64,000 nt of DNA from assembly GCF_009870125.1 (NCBI RefSeq), contig NC_046679.1:10354001-10418000 (forward strand), given 5' to 3'. The stretch is from Drosophila pseudoobscura. Its lineage: Eukaryota; Arthropoda; Insecta; Diptera; Drosophilidae. Position numbers and translations under genes: made by a program. Positions 26,601 through 38,883 of this stretch are shown in pieces. Position 1 is the stretch's first letter, and every line of letters starts with the position of its first letter. The notes below the pieces were generated by a model. That model made no database searches. It saw nothing but the letters and a program-made list of their open reading frames with translations, and had not been told where the DNA came from.

Positions 26601-27854
26601 CAGCGGCAGTGGCAGCCAACAACATCCACAGCAGATGGGCCAGCAAATGACAAAGCCCCGCCATGACTATGACATAATACCCAGCGGAAGATGCAACCCA
26701 AGAGACCAGGCGCTGTGCTACGTGAACTGTTCGTGTACGGGTACGGGTACGGGTGTAATTGCGGTGGGAGTGAGAGTGCGGCCAGCGCTTGCCCACAATC
26801 ATGAGCTGGCCCTGCGGCCGGCTGACGTAAGTGATGATGAGTGACGACTCCTGGCAGGCGGAGGAGCGGCGCAGCGGTGCAGCTGCGTTCCAAGGGGGCA
26901 GCACTGCAGCAGGGCACAATGCAGACAAGTGTCATATGGTCACACGCTGCGTATGCGTAATCTGCGTTAAGCATACGTCTAGGGGACCAGACTAAAGAAG
27001 CCGCAGAACAAACGAGCACGAAGAGCAAACCGACCGAGTCGGGTCACACGAGACGAGCACGAAGATGCTTCGCTCGGAGATCTGCGGTGGTGCCAGCGTC
27101 TCTGCCGCTGTGCCACAGCACCGCAGCACTGCGGCACCACTGTGATGGGCTCCAAGTGGTTTTTCCTTTCGCTTTCCGAAATCATTTCGCTTCGACAACG
27201 TAAACGATCCAGTCACAAATCGCGCATCGCATCGCAGCGCCCCGCTTGGCTCGCTTGGTTCGCCTGTCTCCTCCGTGCGGTTCGTACCTCTGCTGTGCCT
27301 TGTGCCCTGTGCCCTGTTGCAAGTGGCGGCTGTGACTCTGTGCTTTTTCTTCCGTCTGCCCAGTCAAGTGAGGCAGACGCCTCACGTCCACGTCTCTCAA
27401 CGTTTCGCTGCACCTTCTAAATGGCTCTTCCGTAGTTTTCGCACCTTGCGAAACACATTTTCGTACGCATTTACATACGCTTGAATCTGCGAAGCAAAAG
27501 AAGAACCATTTTATTTGGTCTTGTCGGCACCGACCACCGCTCATTTCCTACATGACGGACACTTTTTGGTGTGCGGTGTTTAGTTCGTGAAAAGCGAAGC
27601 GAAACAAGGCGAAACGAACATCTTGTGCGGCTTGTGGGATTTTGCATTTTGATTTTGCAATCCAATCCAATCAAATCCCTTTACCATACTCATGAGATCT
27701 CTCTGGTGCTGTGTCTATTCTGTCTTGTTTTGCAGTGCGATCCATGTGAAAATCGACATTAAATAGCAGCTTAAACGCTTTGGATTACCTATTGGATAAC
27801 ATCCTGATTTTTGACAGAATCACTCGAATTGGATTACCTAAACCATAAACCGTC

Positions 27855-30800
27855 ATGTTGAGTGTTGATTATAAAATGTTTGCCATCATCTTGGGTGAGT
27901 ACAAAACGTTAGGCTTAAAACTGGGACTGGGATTATTCTCTAAGAATTTTTGGGGTAATTTATTCCACAAAATGTTCTTGAAAATCGTAGAACAACAAAT
28001 ATTGAAATTTTATAGATGATTCGGGGTTTCTGTCATTGATATTCTGCATGAGCTCTGATCTAATTTGTCTAAAGGATTTAAAATGTTCATTTTCATGCCT
28101 TTAGTTTGCTGGCTTCGACCTGCTTTTGAATTTCATTGATGAACAAATTTCTATAGAAAATACCTGATCGGATATCGATTAGGGGAGTAACTTTCTTTTA
28201 GGCTTTTGTTGTCTTTTTCTTGGTAAACTTGTACCTTAGCTTCGGCAGTATTTCTTTGATTGTGGCAATCGACCTTCTCCATGATAATGACTCATGAACA
28301 ATCGCATATTGTGCTTGGACATAAAAGATCCCATCGTATCGCAGCATTGGGCAAAAAATCGCATGATGCTCATTAGTTGGGTTGTCTTCTGAACATGTTT
28401 CATATAGAAATGATGGGCTGCTGTTATTGCTGATGCTGGTTCAAGGTCCATCGGTCGCGAAAGAAATTAATGGGATTCAATGAGTTTCATATCGATCACA
28501 TTCGAAATCAAATGTAATTTGTTGGCCAGCTCCCGCAGCAGGGCGAAACGAAGACAAGGCTGAGAAATGGCAATTATGGCTAAGAGTAGGTCATCTGCAT
28601 AATTACCACATTGTAAATTATCTTTCAGCTGGAAAAGAGATAGATGATTGGAGAGTGGATTGGGACAACGCCCAAAAACGGAAGCTTGAGGGGACTCCAG
28701 CCAGTCCACTCTGCGTGAGACCCACTCCACTTGACTGGGCTTTGAGCTCTGTGCGATTTGTCGGGGCAGGCACAAAATTAGAGATTCACTCTCTTCCCAC
28801 AAAAGCAATTGAAATCGGCATCGAACAATCTGCATTTTTAGGGGGGAAAGGGAACAAAAGAGCTGCCCTGTCCAGTCAGTCCAGTCATAGTTCACTGCCA
28901 CACAATGCCCCTGCACGATTGGGTGTGGAGGGGGGGAGGCAAGCTGAAATTGAAATTCATTTGAATTTGAATTAAATGCGAATCAGAGTCGGGTTGCTGC
29001 ACAGACGACGGTCTTTCTTCTTGAATCCATCCAACTAGGCTGGATAGTTTGTTTTCTCTTTTTGTTCGGTACTTTGGGTTTTCTTTATCTGTTTTTCCTT
29101 TTTTCTGTGCATTTATGTTGTTTTTGTTTTTGTTTTTTTTTTTTTTTTGGCTATGGCATGATGAATGGGGCGCAATGGCAGATTATGCAACCTGCGAGTG
29201 CAATTTGTGCCCGGGCCAGACGAACCGAAGCCACCATGTCGGCTGCAGCATTTGTTCTGCAGCAGCAGTTGAAAATTGCATTTACGATTGCTTTAATTGC
29301 TCAGCTTCCGCTGCTGGCTGGTGGGGTTGGCCAAGAACAGAAGCTGCCAGGCTGCCATATACCACAATAAGTAGTTGAAGGAAAAAAACTGCTCGAAGTT
29401 AGAGTCCGAGACAGGCATGATACATGGGCGTCATGGCAATTAGGAAGAGTCACGGGTTTAATTAGCTTTTAATGTCCGACGCAGGTACGACAAGCACTGG
29501 AAGGTATATCCATAAAAGTGATTGACTTGGCATTTTAATTGAACAACCCTCATGAGCAGAGTGGATCCGTAGATCAGTGGATCCGTTTTATGGTTAATTT
29601 GACAGCCGGACTGACCAGAGTGATCATATATCGCTATGGGAATGCGGCGTCTTGTTTGCCGTTTGACTGAAATGTTAATGATGTCTCTCGGTATCAGAAA
29701 TACCAATCAATGGACCCAAAATAAATAAATAAAAAGCAGACAGGCACACGCAGAACCATGTTGGAGGTTGCTCAGCCTTGGACAGCCGGACAGCCACAAG
29801 TGCCTGCTCCGGCACACATAAATCATGAGCTCGTCTCGAGATCGGGCTGGCTTCATGTAAGCGAAAGTGATGCGAGCGTCGGCCACATGAAGGTCACTCG
29901 TCCACTGGTCAGCTTCAGCATCAGCTCGAGCACCAGCACCAGCCTCGGTGTCAGCCTAAGCACCAATTCTAGCACTACTTGAGTTTCCATTTGATGAGCG
30001 TAAGCCTAACCAGATCACGTTTTATGTTTCTGAATCTTGCAGCAACGACGGCGGCGACACTTTGGGGCAGCCTCGGACTCGGCCAGGCGCAGTTGCTCGA
30101 CGAGGACGATGACTTGGCTTTCGGCAGGCCATGGCCCACGTACAGTCTGCAGAATATGCCGAAGACTCAGTTCACCTGCCACGACAAGATACTCGGCGGC
30201 TACTATGCCGATCCCGACACCCAGTGCCAGATGTTCCACGTGTGCGTGAAGCTTCCCGGAATCGGGGTAAGTGTTGTCTGCTCTTGCAAGTGCAACAGTC
30301 TGGGATTAAGGCAGCAGCAGATCCAGCTCAAAAAAGGCTATCCTATGCCACAGCGAATGGTTAATGCTCTTTGTTAATATGAGATGAGAGATATATGAAT
30401 AATCTATAGCCGAATTTCATAACTGTATGACATTTAAATCCCTGAATTCGAATGCCAGATTCTGTTCTAAAAATTGTTCTAGACATAGATTCAAGTCCCA
30501 CCCCCTCCCCACCACACAGAGTCGATAAATTGGCGGTAAAAACGAAAGACTTAGGCAACGAACTTGCAGGCTCGTTGAGATCTGACTCGAACCCCGCGCG
30601 CTATGCTGTCTCTGTGTCTGTGTCTGTGCCAAAGTCCCAGCTAAATGGCAAAGTTGGACAGCCAGGCATCGGCAGCAGCAGCAGGAGGAGGAGAATGTGT
30701 GATGGGGCTTCGTGACTGGCCCGAACCGGATGATACTTAGACCTGAAGAAGACTTTGCTACAGCGCAGATAAAGCGCTCGGATCGTATTGGATCGGATCG

Positions 30801-33800
30801 GTGACCTTTAAGTGTGGGCTTTGTGTTTGTTTCTTTATTGCATGCTTAGAGTTTTTCACTTGGCTCTTCCTTGACTACAGCTGCGGCAGCTGTGGGGCAA
30901 CTGCCGGCTTTTGTGCAGCCCGGAGCTCCAGTTGGTTTTTTTAAACCTGGATTTGGAGCTCGCGATCCTTCTGCTGTCTGTTTCTGCAGCTGGATCAGCT
31001 GCCGCTGTTGCGAGCTCTGCATCTCCTTGCAGTAGCTGTCGAGCATTTTGGACAGTTGCTCTTTGCGCTCTATCTCCCGCGCTTGGATGACCTGGCTCTG
31101 ATCCCGCCAAAGTTGATTGAACCTCTCCGTGTACGCCTGAAGCTTCTGCTGGAAGGAGATCTTCTGTTGGAGCAGCTCCTCGTTAGCTTTGATTAGGTCC
31201 CCATTGAGTTGGCTTATCATTTCGTTCTTTTCCTGCAGCTCCTTGTGTTGTTGCTGGTTCTTGCTGGACAGCTGCTCGACTGTCGACTGCAGCTCCTTGA
31301 GCTCCTCGATAGTCAACTCTGCCTCCATTCGGATTTCATGCATTTTCTGATTGGACACAGGGATATAGTAGGGCATCCCAATGTCCTGGCAAGCCTGCAT
31401 CGTCTCTAGGGCCGTGTTGCTACTGCTGGAATCGTTGTATTCTTCGGAATCGCTCTCCAGAGCATCCATCATCTCATATAGCTGCCGTTTTTCCTCATCG
31501 CCGGTGCAGAACTCAAGGCTGAGCACCTTCTCCTTCAGGAATCGATACTTCGTTTGCTCCTGTCTGTACATCGCCTTCCACATCTCGACAGACGACTCAC
31601 GTCTGGCATGGCCTGATGTCGGAGTACAGGCCGGCGCCATCAGTACTGTGTTGCACACAGAAGCTTCTGTGTAGTTGATTACCACAGTGCTGTCGGCACT
31701 TGCCAGCACCTCGTGGAGCAGTCGCGTCAAGTTGATGTTGTGATATCGCATGTGTGTCTTGGGGCTGCGGGACAGGGCCTTGAAGAGCTTCAGCAAGGAG
31801 CCCATGGACGTAGAGCTGTCCACCATCTCCGGGTCCGCAGAGGCACTCTTCAGGTGAATAAACTGCAGCTTGCCGTAGACTTTTCTCGACTGATCGATGT
31901 TCGTTTGCCTCACGTTGAGGGTGAAGAGCACACGGCTCTGAGGCAAGCGCCGCATCACCCTGTCTATGTATGCGTAGACATCACCGGTGGTTGCCACAAA
32001 GTGCTGCTTGGATGGCCTGTGGTCCTGCCCCTCCATGTCACCCGTGGACTCTGGACGCTCCCCATTGATCTCCACGTGCCTGATAGATATGTTGACCTCC
32101 ATGGTCAGCTCCAGAGTGTAGACATTCCTGAACAAATCGCTAAAGATCCGGGCCATCACATCATTCTCGTCAGTGCCGTAGTCCATGGTCTCGCCGTAGT
32201 TGACGACGGTGCTGGTCCTGCCACTGAGCACCGGCTCCACCACTTCGAACACCGCCTCCTCCCAGACATCCCTCTGCAACTGGCTGAGGGCATGCAGCTT
32301 ACGAAACAGATAGACCTTTACCTAGACAGGAATTGGCATTGTCGTTGGGGCAGTAGTTGAAGTTGAAGTTCGAGTCACTTACCATTTTTGCAAATGCGAC
32401 AAACCGCCGTGTTTTTTTTTAATCTGTTTTATGTTTTGTGTTATTTACGTGTTGGAGTGAGAGTTTTATTGGAATGAACACTACACTATATTTTATACAT
32501 ATGGATTTTGAACTGATTGTCATCGGCCTACTGTTTGCACTATTGGGCCCCTAGCGGCATCGAGAACCAGGCCGAGAACGTTCACTTCTCGGCATCGTCA
32601 CCTGGGACCCCGGGGCCACTGCGGGCACTGCAAATGTCAAGTGGCAGTTGCAAATGCCAAAGTTTGTGGCAGGCAACCTGATATCTGGCTGGGGGATGGG
32701 GTGTACTGTGGCACTATCATCGCCTCACAAGGAAGCATCTGATTGGACGTGTGGATGATACAGTAGGTAGGCAAAAGTGGCTTCAATTTAAAACAACATA
32801 CACTGAGAGAAAAATCCTTAAATAGAAACCGGTTTGAGTAGCTAGTTTTGTGAGTTTAATAATACAGAAAGTACTAAAAAAATATTTGTATATATCTCGA
32901 AATAAGGAAGTATTCTTTATTCTTTATAAAGACAGGCAACAAGAAAATATACATAATGTCGTGTCGAGACCGAGGTTCTTGACCGAGAATGCGATTGCGA
33001 TAGAAGATACTTATTATTTGTTTTCGCGGTGTAGTTCAGTTTGTGCCAGTTTCAATTACCTGAATTGTGGTTTGGCTGATAGCTCCAATTGTGGCTGTGG
33101 CTATGGCTGTTATTGCTGTTGTTGTTGCTGCTGCCTTGGTCTTGGCTCTAATGCTTTGGCTAAAATTGAATCCATTTATAACATTGAATTTTGCATGTTG
33201 CTCTGTGGTTATCTTGTGGTGCTGTTTTTGATGATTTCGCTGTGTGTGCAGCTCCTACATCGAAGAGCTAATCCGTTTGTCCAACAGGTGCAGGACTATC
33301 GGTTCCTCTGCCCCAACACGACGGCCTTTGACCAGGAACTGCAGATCTGCGCCAATTGGGCGGACGTGGACTGTGACAAGGCCACCTCCTTTTACGACAA
33401 CAACAATCTGAACGATCTGTACCGCGACGGCGATAGCAAGGGCGCCAACGAGGAGGAGGCCACGTTCCATTTGCAGCGTGCCGAAACAGGTAAGAGACTC
33501 CAGGGTTTATCCAGCAATTAAGTTTAATTTCATCGCGGGGCCACGCGTAATTGCAGGCGATGTCCGTCGATCTAAGGAGAACAGCCGCGGCGGTGAGCAG
33601 AAGTCACGCCCGCGACATAATTATGCCAGCTCCAGCTCCAGCTCGAGTCCCAATTTGGAGATCACGCAACCCACCAAGCGACCCATTTCCAGCTATTACA
33701 CGCCGACAACATCGAGCAGCACCTCGACCACAAGCACCACAACGACATCCACGACGGAGCGCAGCTATTACAACAACAATTACGGCAACAACAACGACGA

Positions 33801-35646
33801 CTCAAAGCGTAAGCCAGCAACAACAATACGAAACAATGGAATCTTCAAAATTATTACTCAAATTAATCACGCTCTTGTCTCTATTCCACTCCACTCCGCA
33901 GAAGACTTTGATGATATCTTCAAGGGTTCCCATAGCTCGCACTTCTTCTCGAACCGCCAGGGCGGGCGTGAGTACGATGAGGAATCGTCGGCGGGAGTGC
34001 GCTCCAAGCCCAACGACTTTAGCGATTACAATCGCAAGACCACGGAGGCGTCCAGCAAGTCGCGAGTCACGCCCACCCGAGGACAGCGCCCTACAAGTAG
34101 CACAGCCCCAAGCACCGCAGCTCCAAGCACCACCAAATCGGTTAAAAAGATCACTCTGCATGCCTCATTCAACACGGACTTCCTGGACTATACGCCACAA
34201 GCCAGGTCCACGACCACGCCAAGACCCAGCAGCAGCATCACCAGTCGCTTCAGCTTCGGCGTGAACGACTACCAGACCCAGGAGCGCATCCAGCCAACCA
34301 CCTATAATCCGAACAGCGGCGCCTATCGCTTCAAGAGCACGCCGCCGCCCAAGTACACGGAGCAGCCATCGAGCTCCACAAAGTTGACGGGAAAGAATGT
34401 CCAGGACTTCGACAAGGAGACCACCAAGAGGAACAAGCCTACGGTAGCGGCACGCAAACAGAAACTGGGACCCCAGGAATCGAACTATATAAACCACAAC
34501 GAGTTCGTCGATATCCCCAAGAGCAAGGTGCAGCAGCCGCAACCCTTCCAGGCCACGCAGAACAAGCTGGAGCCGCACTATCAGCGCCCCAAGCCTCAAC
34601 AGCTTTCCCGAGTGGGCACCCAGGAGCCGGCGCCTTTCAAGGCATCCGCCAGTTCGGGGCCCAGTGCAAAGCCGCGTTCATTTACCAGCCGTGGCAGCAT
34701 CACCTACAAGGCCACCACCCAACGGTATGCGGATGATGAGCTGCTCTTCCCCTCCACAGCGGCCAGTACGTCGGCATCCGCTGCCGTGAAGAAGGTAACG
34801 CATGCGGCCAAGGACTCATTCACGCCGACCACCTTCAAGCCCACAACATACAAGAAGCTCTATGAGCAGAATTTCTATCAGGCACAGCAGACACAGCGTC
34901 CCAGTCAGAGTACGACGAAGAAGGCAGCGACGGTGGCTGGAGCTCTGCCTACCACTGCCAATCCGTACTACAATGTGGATGAGGACGACGGTCAGTACCA
35001 TCCGGAGCTGTATGAGAACGACTTCCCACGCAATCGCTTCAAGTTCCTGCGCACCCGATCCTCCAGCTCCACGAGCACTACCACGCCAAGTGCTCCGCCG
35101 TCTAGCCGGCAGCCGCATGGCTTCAGCCACAACTTCCAGCAGGCGCACAGCCATCTGAAGAGCCAGCAGCAGTCCGCCTATCAGAAGGAGAAGGAGCGGG
35201 AGTCGGACCTCAGTGACGAGGATGAGCTCTTCAAGACGGCCCAATCGCTGAACTTTGGCGCTGCCAGCATCAACAAGCTGCGGGCCGACATCTACAAGGC
35301 GGAGAAGACGTCGCAGCAGTACAACTCTCAGTACAGTCCGCAGATAACGCCATCTAGTCCGAAGACAACCGCCCAGACCACCAGCAGGCCGACGACTTAC
35401 AGCAGCAGCAGCACCACCCAACTGACCAGCACCACTACCACCAGCACCACCAGGCGACCAACTCCAAGCACAACGAAGACGACCACAACCAGCACGACAA
35501 GTGCCCCTGTGGAGGCGAAGAAGTCGGCCAGGAGCAAAAAGGAGAAGCAGCTGGACAAGAAGGATAGGCCAGCCGGCAAGCGGCAGCGGCCACCGTATGC
35601 GGATGAGGACACCAGCTACGACTATGCCTACTACGACACGGACTGA
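27855..35646 (+). CDS. Secreted cuticular protein with one peritrophin-type chitin-binding domain (CPAP1-like)
   Basis: Exons 27855-27894, 30043-30266, 33288-33489, 33557-33808 and 33902-35646 join to 820 residues. The tiny first exon (ATG to ATCTTGG, then GTGAGT) and the second exon build one uninterrupted signal peptide, MLSVDYKMFAIIL continuing into ATTAATLWGSLGLGQAQ, which supports this 2.1 kb junction. The mature protein starts with an acidic stretch and then one CBM_14 domain whose six cysteines fall in FTCHD, TQCQM, HVCVK, FLCPN, QICAN and DVDCD, split by the 3 kb second intron. About 650 residues of Ser/Thr/Pro/Gln-rich, low-complexity sequence follow, ending in an acidic Tyr-rich tail (DYAYYDTD). 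This layout fits the one-domain CPAP1 group of apical extracellular matrix proteins in epidermis or trachea. A gene for a kinesin relative lies in intron 2 on the other strand. The fourth intron (33809-33901) is 93 nt and in frame. Confidence 0.88.
27895..30042. other. First intron of the cuticle protein gene
   Basis: Donor GTGAGT at 27895 and acceptor CTGAATCTTGCAG ending at 30042. Contains T-rich runs (29,121-29,148) but no gene I can support. Confidence 0.75.
30834..30839 (-). terminator. Poly(A) signal of the nested kinesin-like gene
   Basis: AATAAA on the minus strand, 6 bp past the stop codon at 30846-30848, implying a 3' UTR of only a few tens of bases. Confidence 0.75.
30846..32385 (-). 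CDS. Divergent kinesin-like protein without a P-loop, nested in an intron
   Basis: Lies wholly within intron 2 of the plus-strand cuticle protein gene. Coding exons are 32383-32385 (ATG only) and 30846-32321, giving 492 residues. The N-terminal 260 residues follow the kinesin motor fold: VVNYGETMDYG stands where motors have the FAYGQTGSGKT P-loop, DVYAYIDRVMRRLPQSRVLFTL aligns with the switch I region, FIHLKSASA with the switch II DLAGSE, and HNINLTRLLHEVLASADSTVVIN with the conserved SKLTRLLQDSLGG segment. The ATP-binding Gly-Lys-Thr is gone, as are the switch II Asp and Gly. The C-terminal half is a coiled coil (about residues 310-445, heptad-rich with many Gln/Glu/Lys), ending in a Lys/Pro tail. 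It probably cannot hydrolyse ATP and may act as a partner or scaffold, possibly in testis, where flies keep many such diverged genes; that is inference. The poly(A) signal starts only a few bases past the stop. Confidence 0.8.
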
Positions 35647-36232
35647 GCTACATCCGCTCGCTGGTCTGGCCTCTAGCCCAGCACCCAGCACTCGAACTAA
35701 CTACTTACACAACTGTACCTTTAAATCCATTTTGCACTGCCTTGACCATTAACTACTATTCATAGCGTAAACGATCCAGCATCCATATCCATCCATATCT
35801 TCAGCGTCATTTTTCTAGAAGCAGCTACATAGGTGCCACAGTACTTTAAAGATCATCCAAGCTCCGTTTCGCCTGCACTCGCTCGCATTATCTTTCATAT
35901 GCATATCGAATAATGACCTGCTTAGCACCCATTAACACTCGCGTACATTCATTCAATCAGATTTCAGATGCGTTCTAATGAATTTCCATGCGTGTATCTA
36001 GTTATTTAAATAAAAAAGTATATGTTTAGTCGTTAGACAATTGTTAAAATGAAGCAAATCGGGAGCGAAATTTGAATCGAAGAGTGGCTGATTTTGTACT
36101 TGTTGTGTAATATTCAATGAATTCACTACAAAATTGTTCTAACTTTAAGGTTTCTTGTAAATAAAATGATATGTAATTCATAAAACTCGAATATCTTTCG
36201 ATTAACTAAGTTGGGCGCCAAACTGATTTGAT
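35647..36232 (+). other. 3' UTR region of the cuticle protein gene
   Basis: AT-rich sequence after the stop, with two AATAAA signals near 36009 and 36159. No coding sequence is seen. Confidence 0.6.
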
Positions 36233-36332
36233 CTCGATATGTCGTTGGCGATACTTTTTAAATAGTGGTATCGACTACTACCATCGTTAATATCGATACA
36301 CATTTGACTATCGATACTGAAAAGTATCGATG
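36233..36332. promoter_or_regulatory. Cluster of CGATA / TATCGATA motifs, possible insulator
   Basis: Within 100 bp there are TATCGATA at 36291 and 36309, TATCGATG at 36325, CGATA at 36235 and 36249, and GTATCGAC near 36268. Clustered CGATA motifs are the binding pattern of the boundary factor BEAF-32 and overlap the DREF site. The cluster sits between the converging 3' ends of the cuticle protein gene and the ABCG5-like gene. Confidence 0.55.
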
Positions 36333-36371
36333 TAGCTCGCGCCATTGGTGTTTAATGTTTATGTTTTTAGT

Positions 36372-36377
36372 TTTATT
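36372..36377 (-). terminator. Poly(A) signal of the ABCG5-like gene
   Basis: AATAAA on the minus strand, about 60 bp past the stop codon at 36438-36440. Confidence 0.65.
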
Positions 36378-36437
36378 GAAAAGTACACTTAAAATAAATA
36401 AAGTTAGTCATGTTGTGCAGTGTGGAATATCGCCAGA

Positions 36438-38883
36438 TCAGTCCTTAAACTTTTGTCGCACACAGCGCGGCATGGGGAACAAATACACGAGCATGTTAAA
36501 GGCAGCCAGGCCCACAGCAAACGCACAAGAAGCAGCCACATCAATGGTTTCCTGTAAGTACTTAGGATGTATAAATGTTGCTCTATAGATTTTAGAATGC
36601 GTATAAGTTACATCTGGATGTGGCAAGCCCAGACGCTCGTGCATAAAGTCCGTTGGCTTGGGGCAAATTACGGAGGCAGTGGGCGTACAATTCAACTTTC
36701 GCGTTTGGAAGGCGATGCTGTGCAACAGGGAAGATGCGTAGCGCGTATGTGTGCCCTTGGTGTTGTCCTGCAGCCAGGGCTGTAGCCCCTTGAAGGATCT
36801 GTAAAGATAACATCGAAACTATAATGTATGGCGATTTGGTCGTGTGTCATTGTGCTACCCACCGCACTGTACCACTAGCCAGGGCAATGCTGATGACCAG
36901 CGCATAGGTCACCGCGATGGCTGCATTGAAGGGAACCTTGACCACCAGGAGAAAGGCAATTGTGAGCTGTTCGGCGAGCACAAAACTGGACCAAAGTGCC
37001 ACAAAAAGGTAGGCAAATACTATGCCGTTGTTGTACTTCAAATCCAGCAGCAATCTACGGTTAAGAAGACATTTAATTTTGAACTTGTTTCATGTTTTAG
37101 CGGGACCTACGGATACACCACACAGCTGGCTATGACCGCGGATACAGCAGAGAATGGAATGGATACGGCATTGTACGCAATAAGAAGTGTGGTGCCGGAG
37201 TACAGACCCTCTGGGGTGTCCTGTGAGAGCTTTTTTCGCCAAACTGGAACTACAAGAGTCAACAAAAAACTTTTAGCGCGAATCTTAAAGGATGAAACCA
37301 AAAACCTACATAGAGATATGGTGGTCAGAATACCGCAGCCATAGGACAATCCCAATATATTCAGAATCATGCCATTTCTGGTGAAGAAGCCATGTGCATC
37401 ATCCTGGAAAATACATATGTTGATTTAAGAGACATACAAGCAGATAATTGATCTGTTTACTTACCCCCACATTTGTATAGAAAGCCCAAAGAATGCTCAA
37501 GGCTATGGGAAGCAGCAGCAGTCGGAGGAAAAGCGTCTTCATGCCAACCAGACCGCAGGAGAAGGTGGATGCAAGCAGTTTCCTTAGAAAAGAAATAGCA
37601 AATTACCATCTAAATGCATGTTCTACGATTGTTCTACGATAACTTACAAGTACAGCATAACCCAGACTTTAAGCTCTCCCGGTTTTCCGTAGGCCAGTGG
37701 AACCTTGCCCGATCCCATGTTATTCAATGGCGCATCAGAGATAGGAGTTTCTCTGGAGAATCGTTCCACAAGCGCCTCGATTTGCTGGCTGGACTCCAAG
37801 AACCTATCACGGCTGCGACGATCCACAGTGGACAGGCAGAGATAATACATGAGGGGATTCTCCAGCTGGGGGCAGGGAAAACCAATGCCATGGAAGTACT
37901 CCAGCATGGCGCGAGTGCCACCAGAGTACACAACACCGCCCAGGCACAGAAACAGAGCACGATCCAAGAATGGGAACACATCGGAGCGTGGCTTCTCTAG
38001 CGAAAGTAAAATCCCACATCCAGTTTTCTTGGCCGTGTTGGATAGAATGGATATCAGCAGATAGGCGCTCAGGGGATCGAGTCCATGCGTAGGCTCATCC
38101 AGCAATAGCATTACTATGAGAGAAACACAATCGGTTATGTACATTCCGTTGCAATCAAGGGTGGATGGACTCACCTGGATCTCTGACCAGTTGTATGCCA
38201 ATGGCCAGGCGTCTCGCCTCACTGATGTTCAGATACTCCACACGCTTGTGGGCCACCTGCGATAGGGCCAAATCAGCCAGCACTTGTCGCACCTTGGAAC
38301 TCTTTAGATAGCCACTCAACTGCATCGTATACCATAATTATTTGATGTCTATATGGCAATGATAAACACTCACAATCGTTGGCGTGTAGTGGAGGGTCTG
38401 GGCCACCGTCAGGCCGGGCACAAAGGTGCAGGATTGTGTCACATAGCCGCATCGCTGCTGGAACAAGGCCTTGGACAACGGAGATCCATTCAGTAGCACC
38501 TGACCGCGGGTGGCTCCATCGGCACGCCTCGAAATGACATCCAACAAGGCCCTCTTTCCACTGCCTGAAATCATGTGAATTACAAAACGGTAATTGGGTT
38601 AACTTTTCGTTCTCATCGTTTAGTTACCCTTTGAGCCCAGTATGGCCATCACTTCGCCACTGTGGACGGTGAGGTTGACGCCTTTGAGCACCAGGGCCGA
38701 ATTGCCGGCTCCATTGAAGCAGCCGCCGCCATCCACCTGTTGGGAGAACCAAAACAAAAGACTCTCATTGGAAGTGGAAGAAGTGGATGTGTTTCGGGGT
38801 GGATTGCATTCCACTGCACTTGCCTCGGTGGTGTGGAATATGTTGTGCGCTTCCAGTACATAGTCGCTTCCAATCATTTTCAT
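36438..38883 (-). CDS. ABCG half-transporter, ABCG5-like, with altered ATPase motifs
   Basis: Nine exons on the minus strand: 38628-38883, 38374-38564, 38175-38319, 37648-38113, 37465-37582, 37310-37403, 37111-37249, 36863-37054 and 36438-36798, giving 653 residues, the usual half-transporter size. Nucleotide-binding domain first, then about six membrane segments from residue 370. Sequence resembles the sterol transporter subunit ABCG5: LTVAQTLHYT matches LTVRETLHYT. Walker A is GSKGSGKR (Lys kept, following Thr changed), Walker B MLLLDEPTHGLD is intact, the signature reads NISEARR instead of SGGERR, and the switch histidine of the HQPRS motif is Glu (LEKPRS). It stands head-to-head with an ABCG8-like gene, as ABCG5 and ABCG8 do in vertebrates, so an obligate heterodimer is likely. 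Probably the ortholog of D. melanogaster CG11069, from memory. Substrate unknown; flies cannot make sterols and rely on uptake. Confidence 0.88.

Larger units (their letters stand above)
20040..27854. other. Non-coding region upstream of the cuticle protein gene
   Basis: About 7.8 kb without a supportable gene. It holds many microsatellites: CTG at 21,695-21,722 and 23,678-23,699, a CTG/GTT mixture at 21,836-21,890 and 22,570-22,630, GT at 23,465-23,483, and TCTGCC-type repeats at 25,185-25,235. GC-rich stretches around 26,500-27,400 are open in several frames at once because of repeats, not coding. The promoter of the 27,855 gene probably lies in the last kilobase. Confidence 0.5.

Noticed and set aside
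32386..32470. In-frame upstream extension of the kinesin-like protein through its first intron
   Set aside because: Translation through the intron frame hits a stop shortly after the acceptor, so the intron must be removed.
34816..35691. 291-codon minus-strand open frame opposite the cuticle protein exon
   Set aside because: It mirrors Ser/Thr-rich repeats of the true coding strand; Leu/Arg-rich translation typical of antisense frames.
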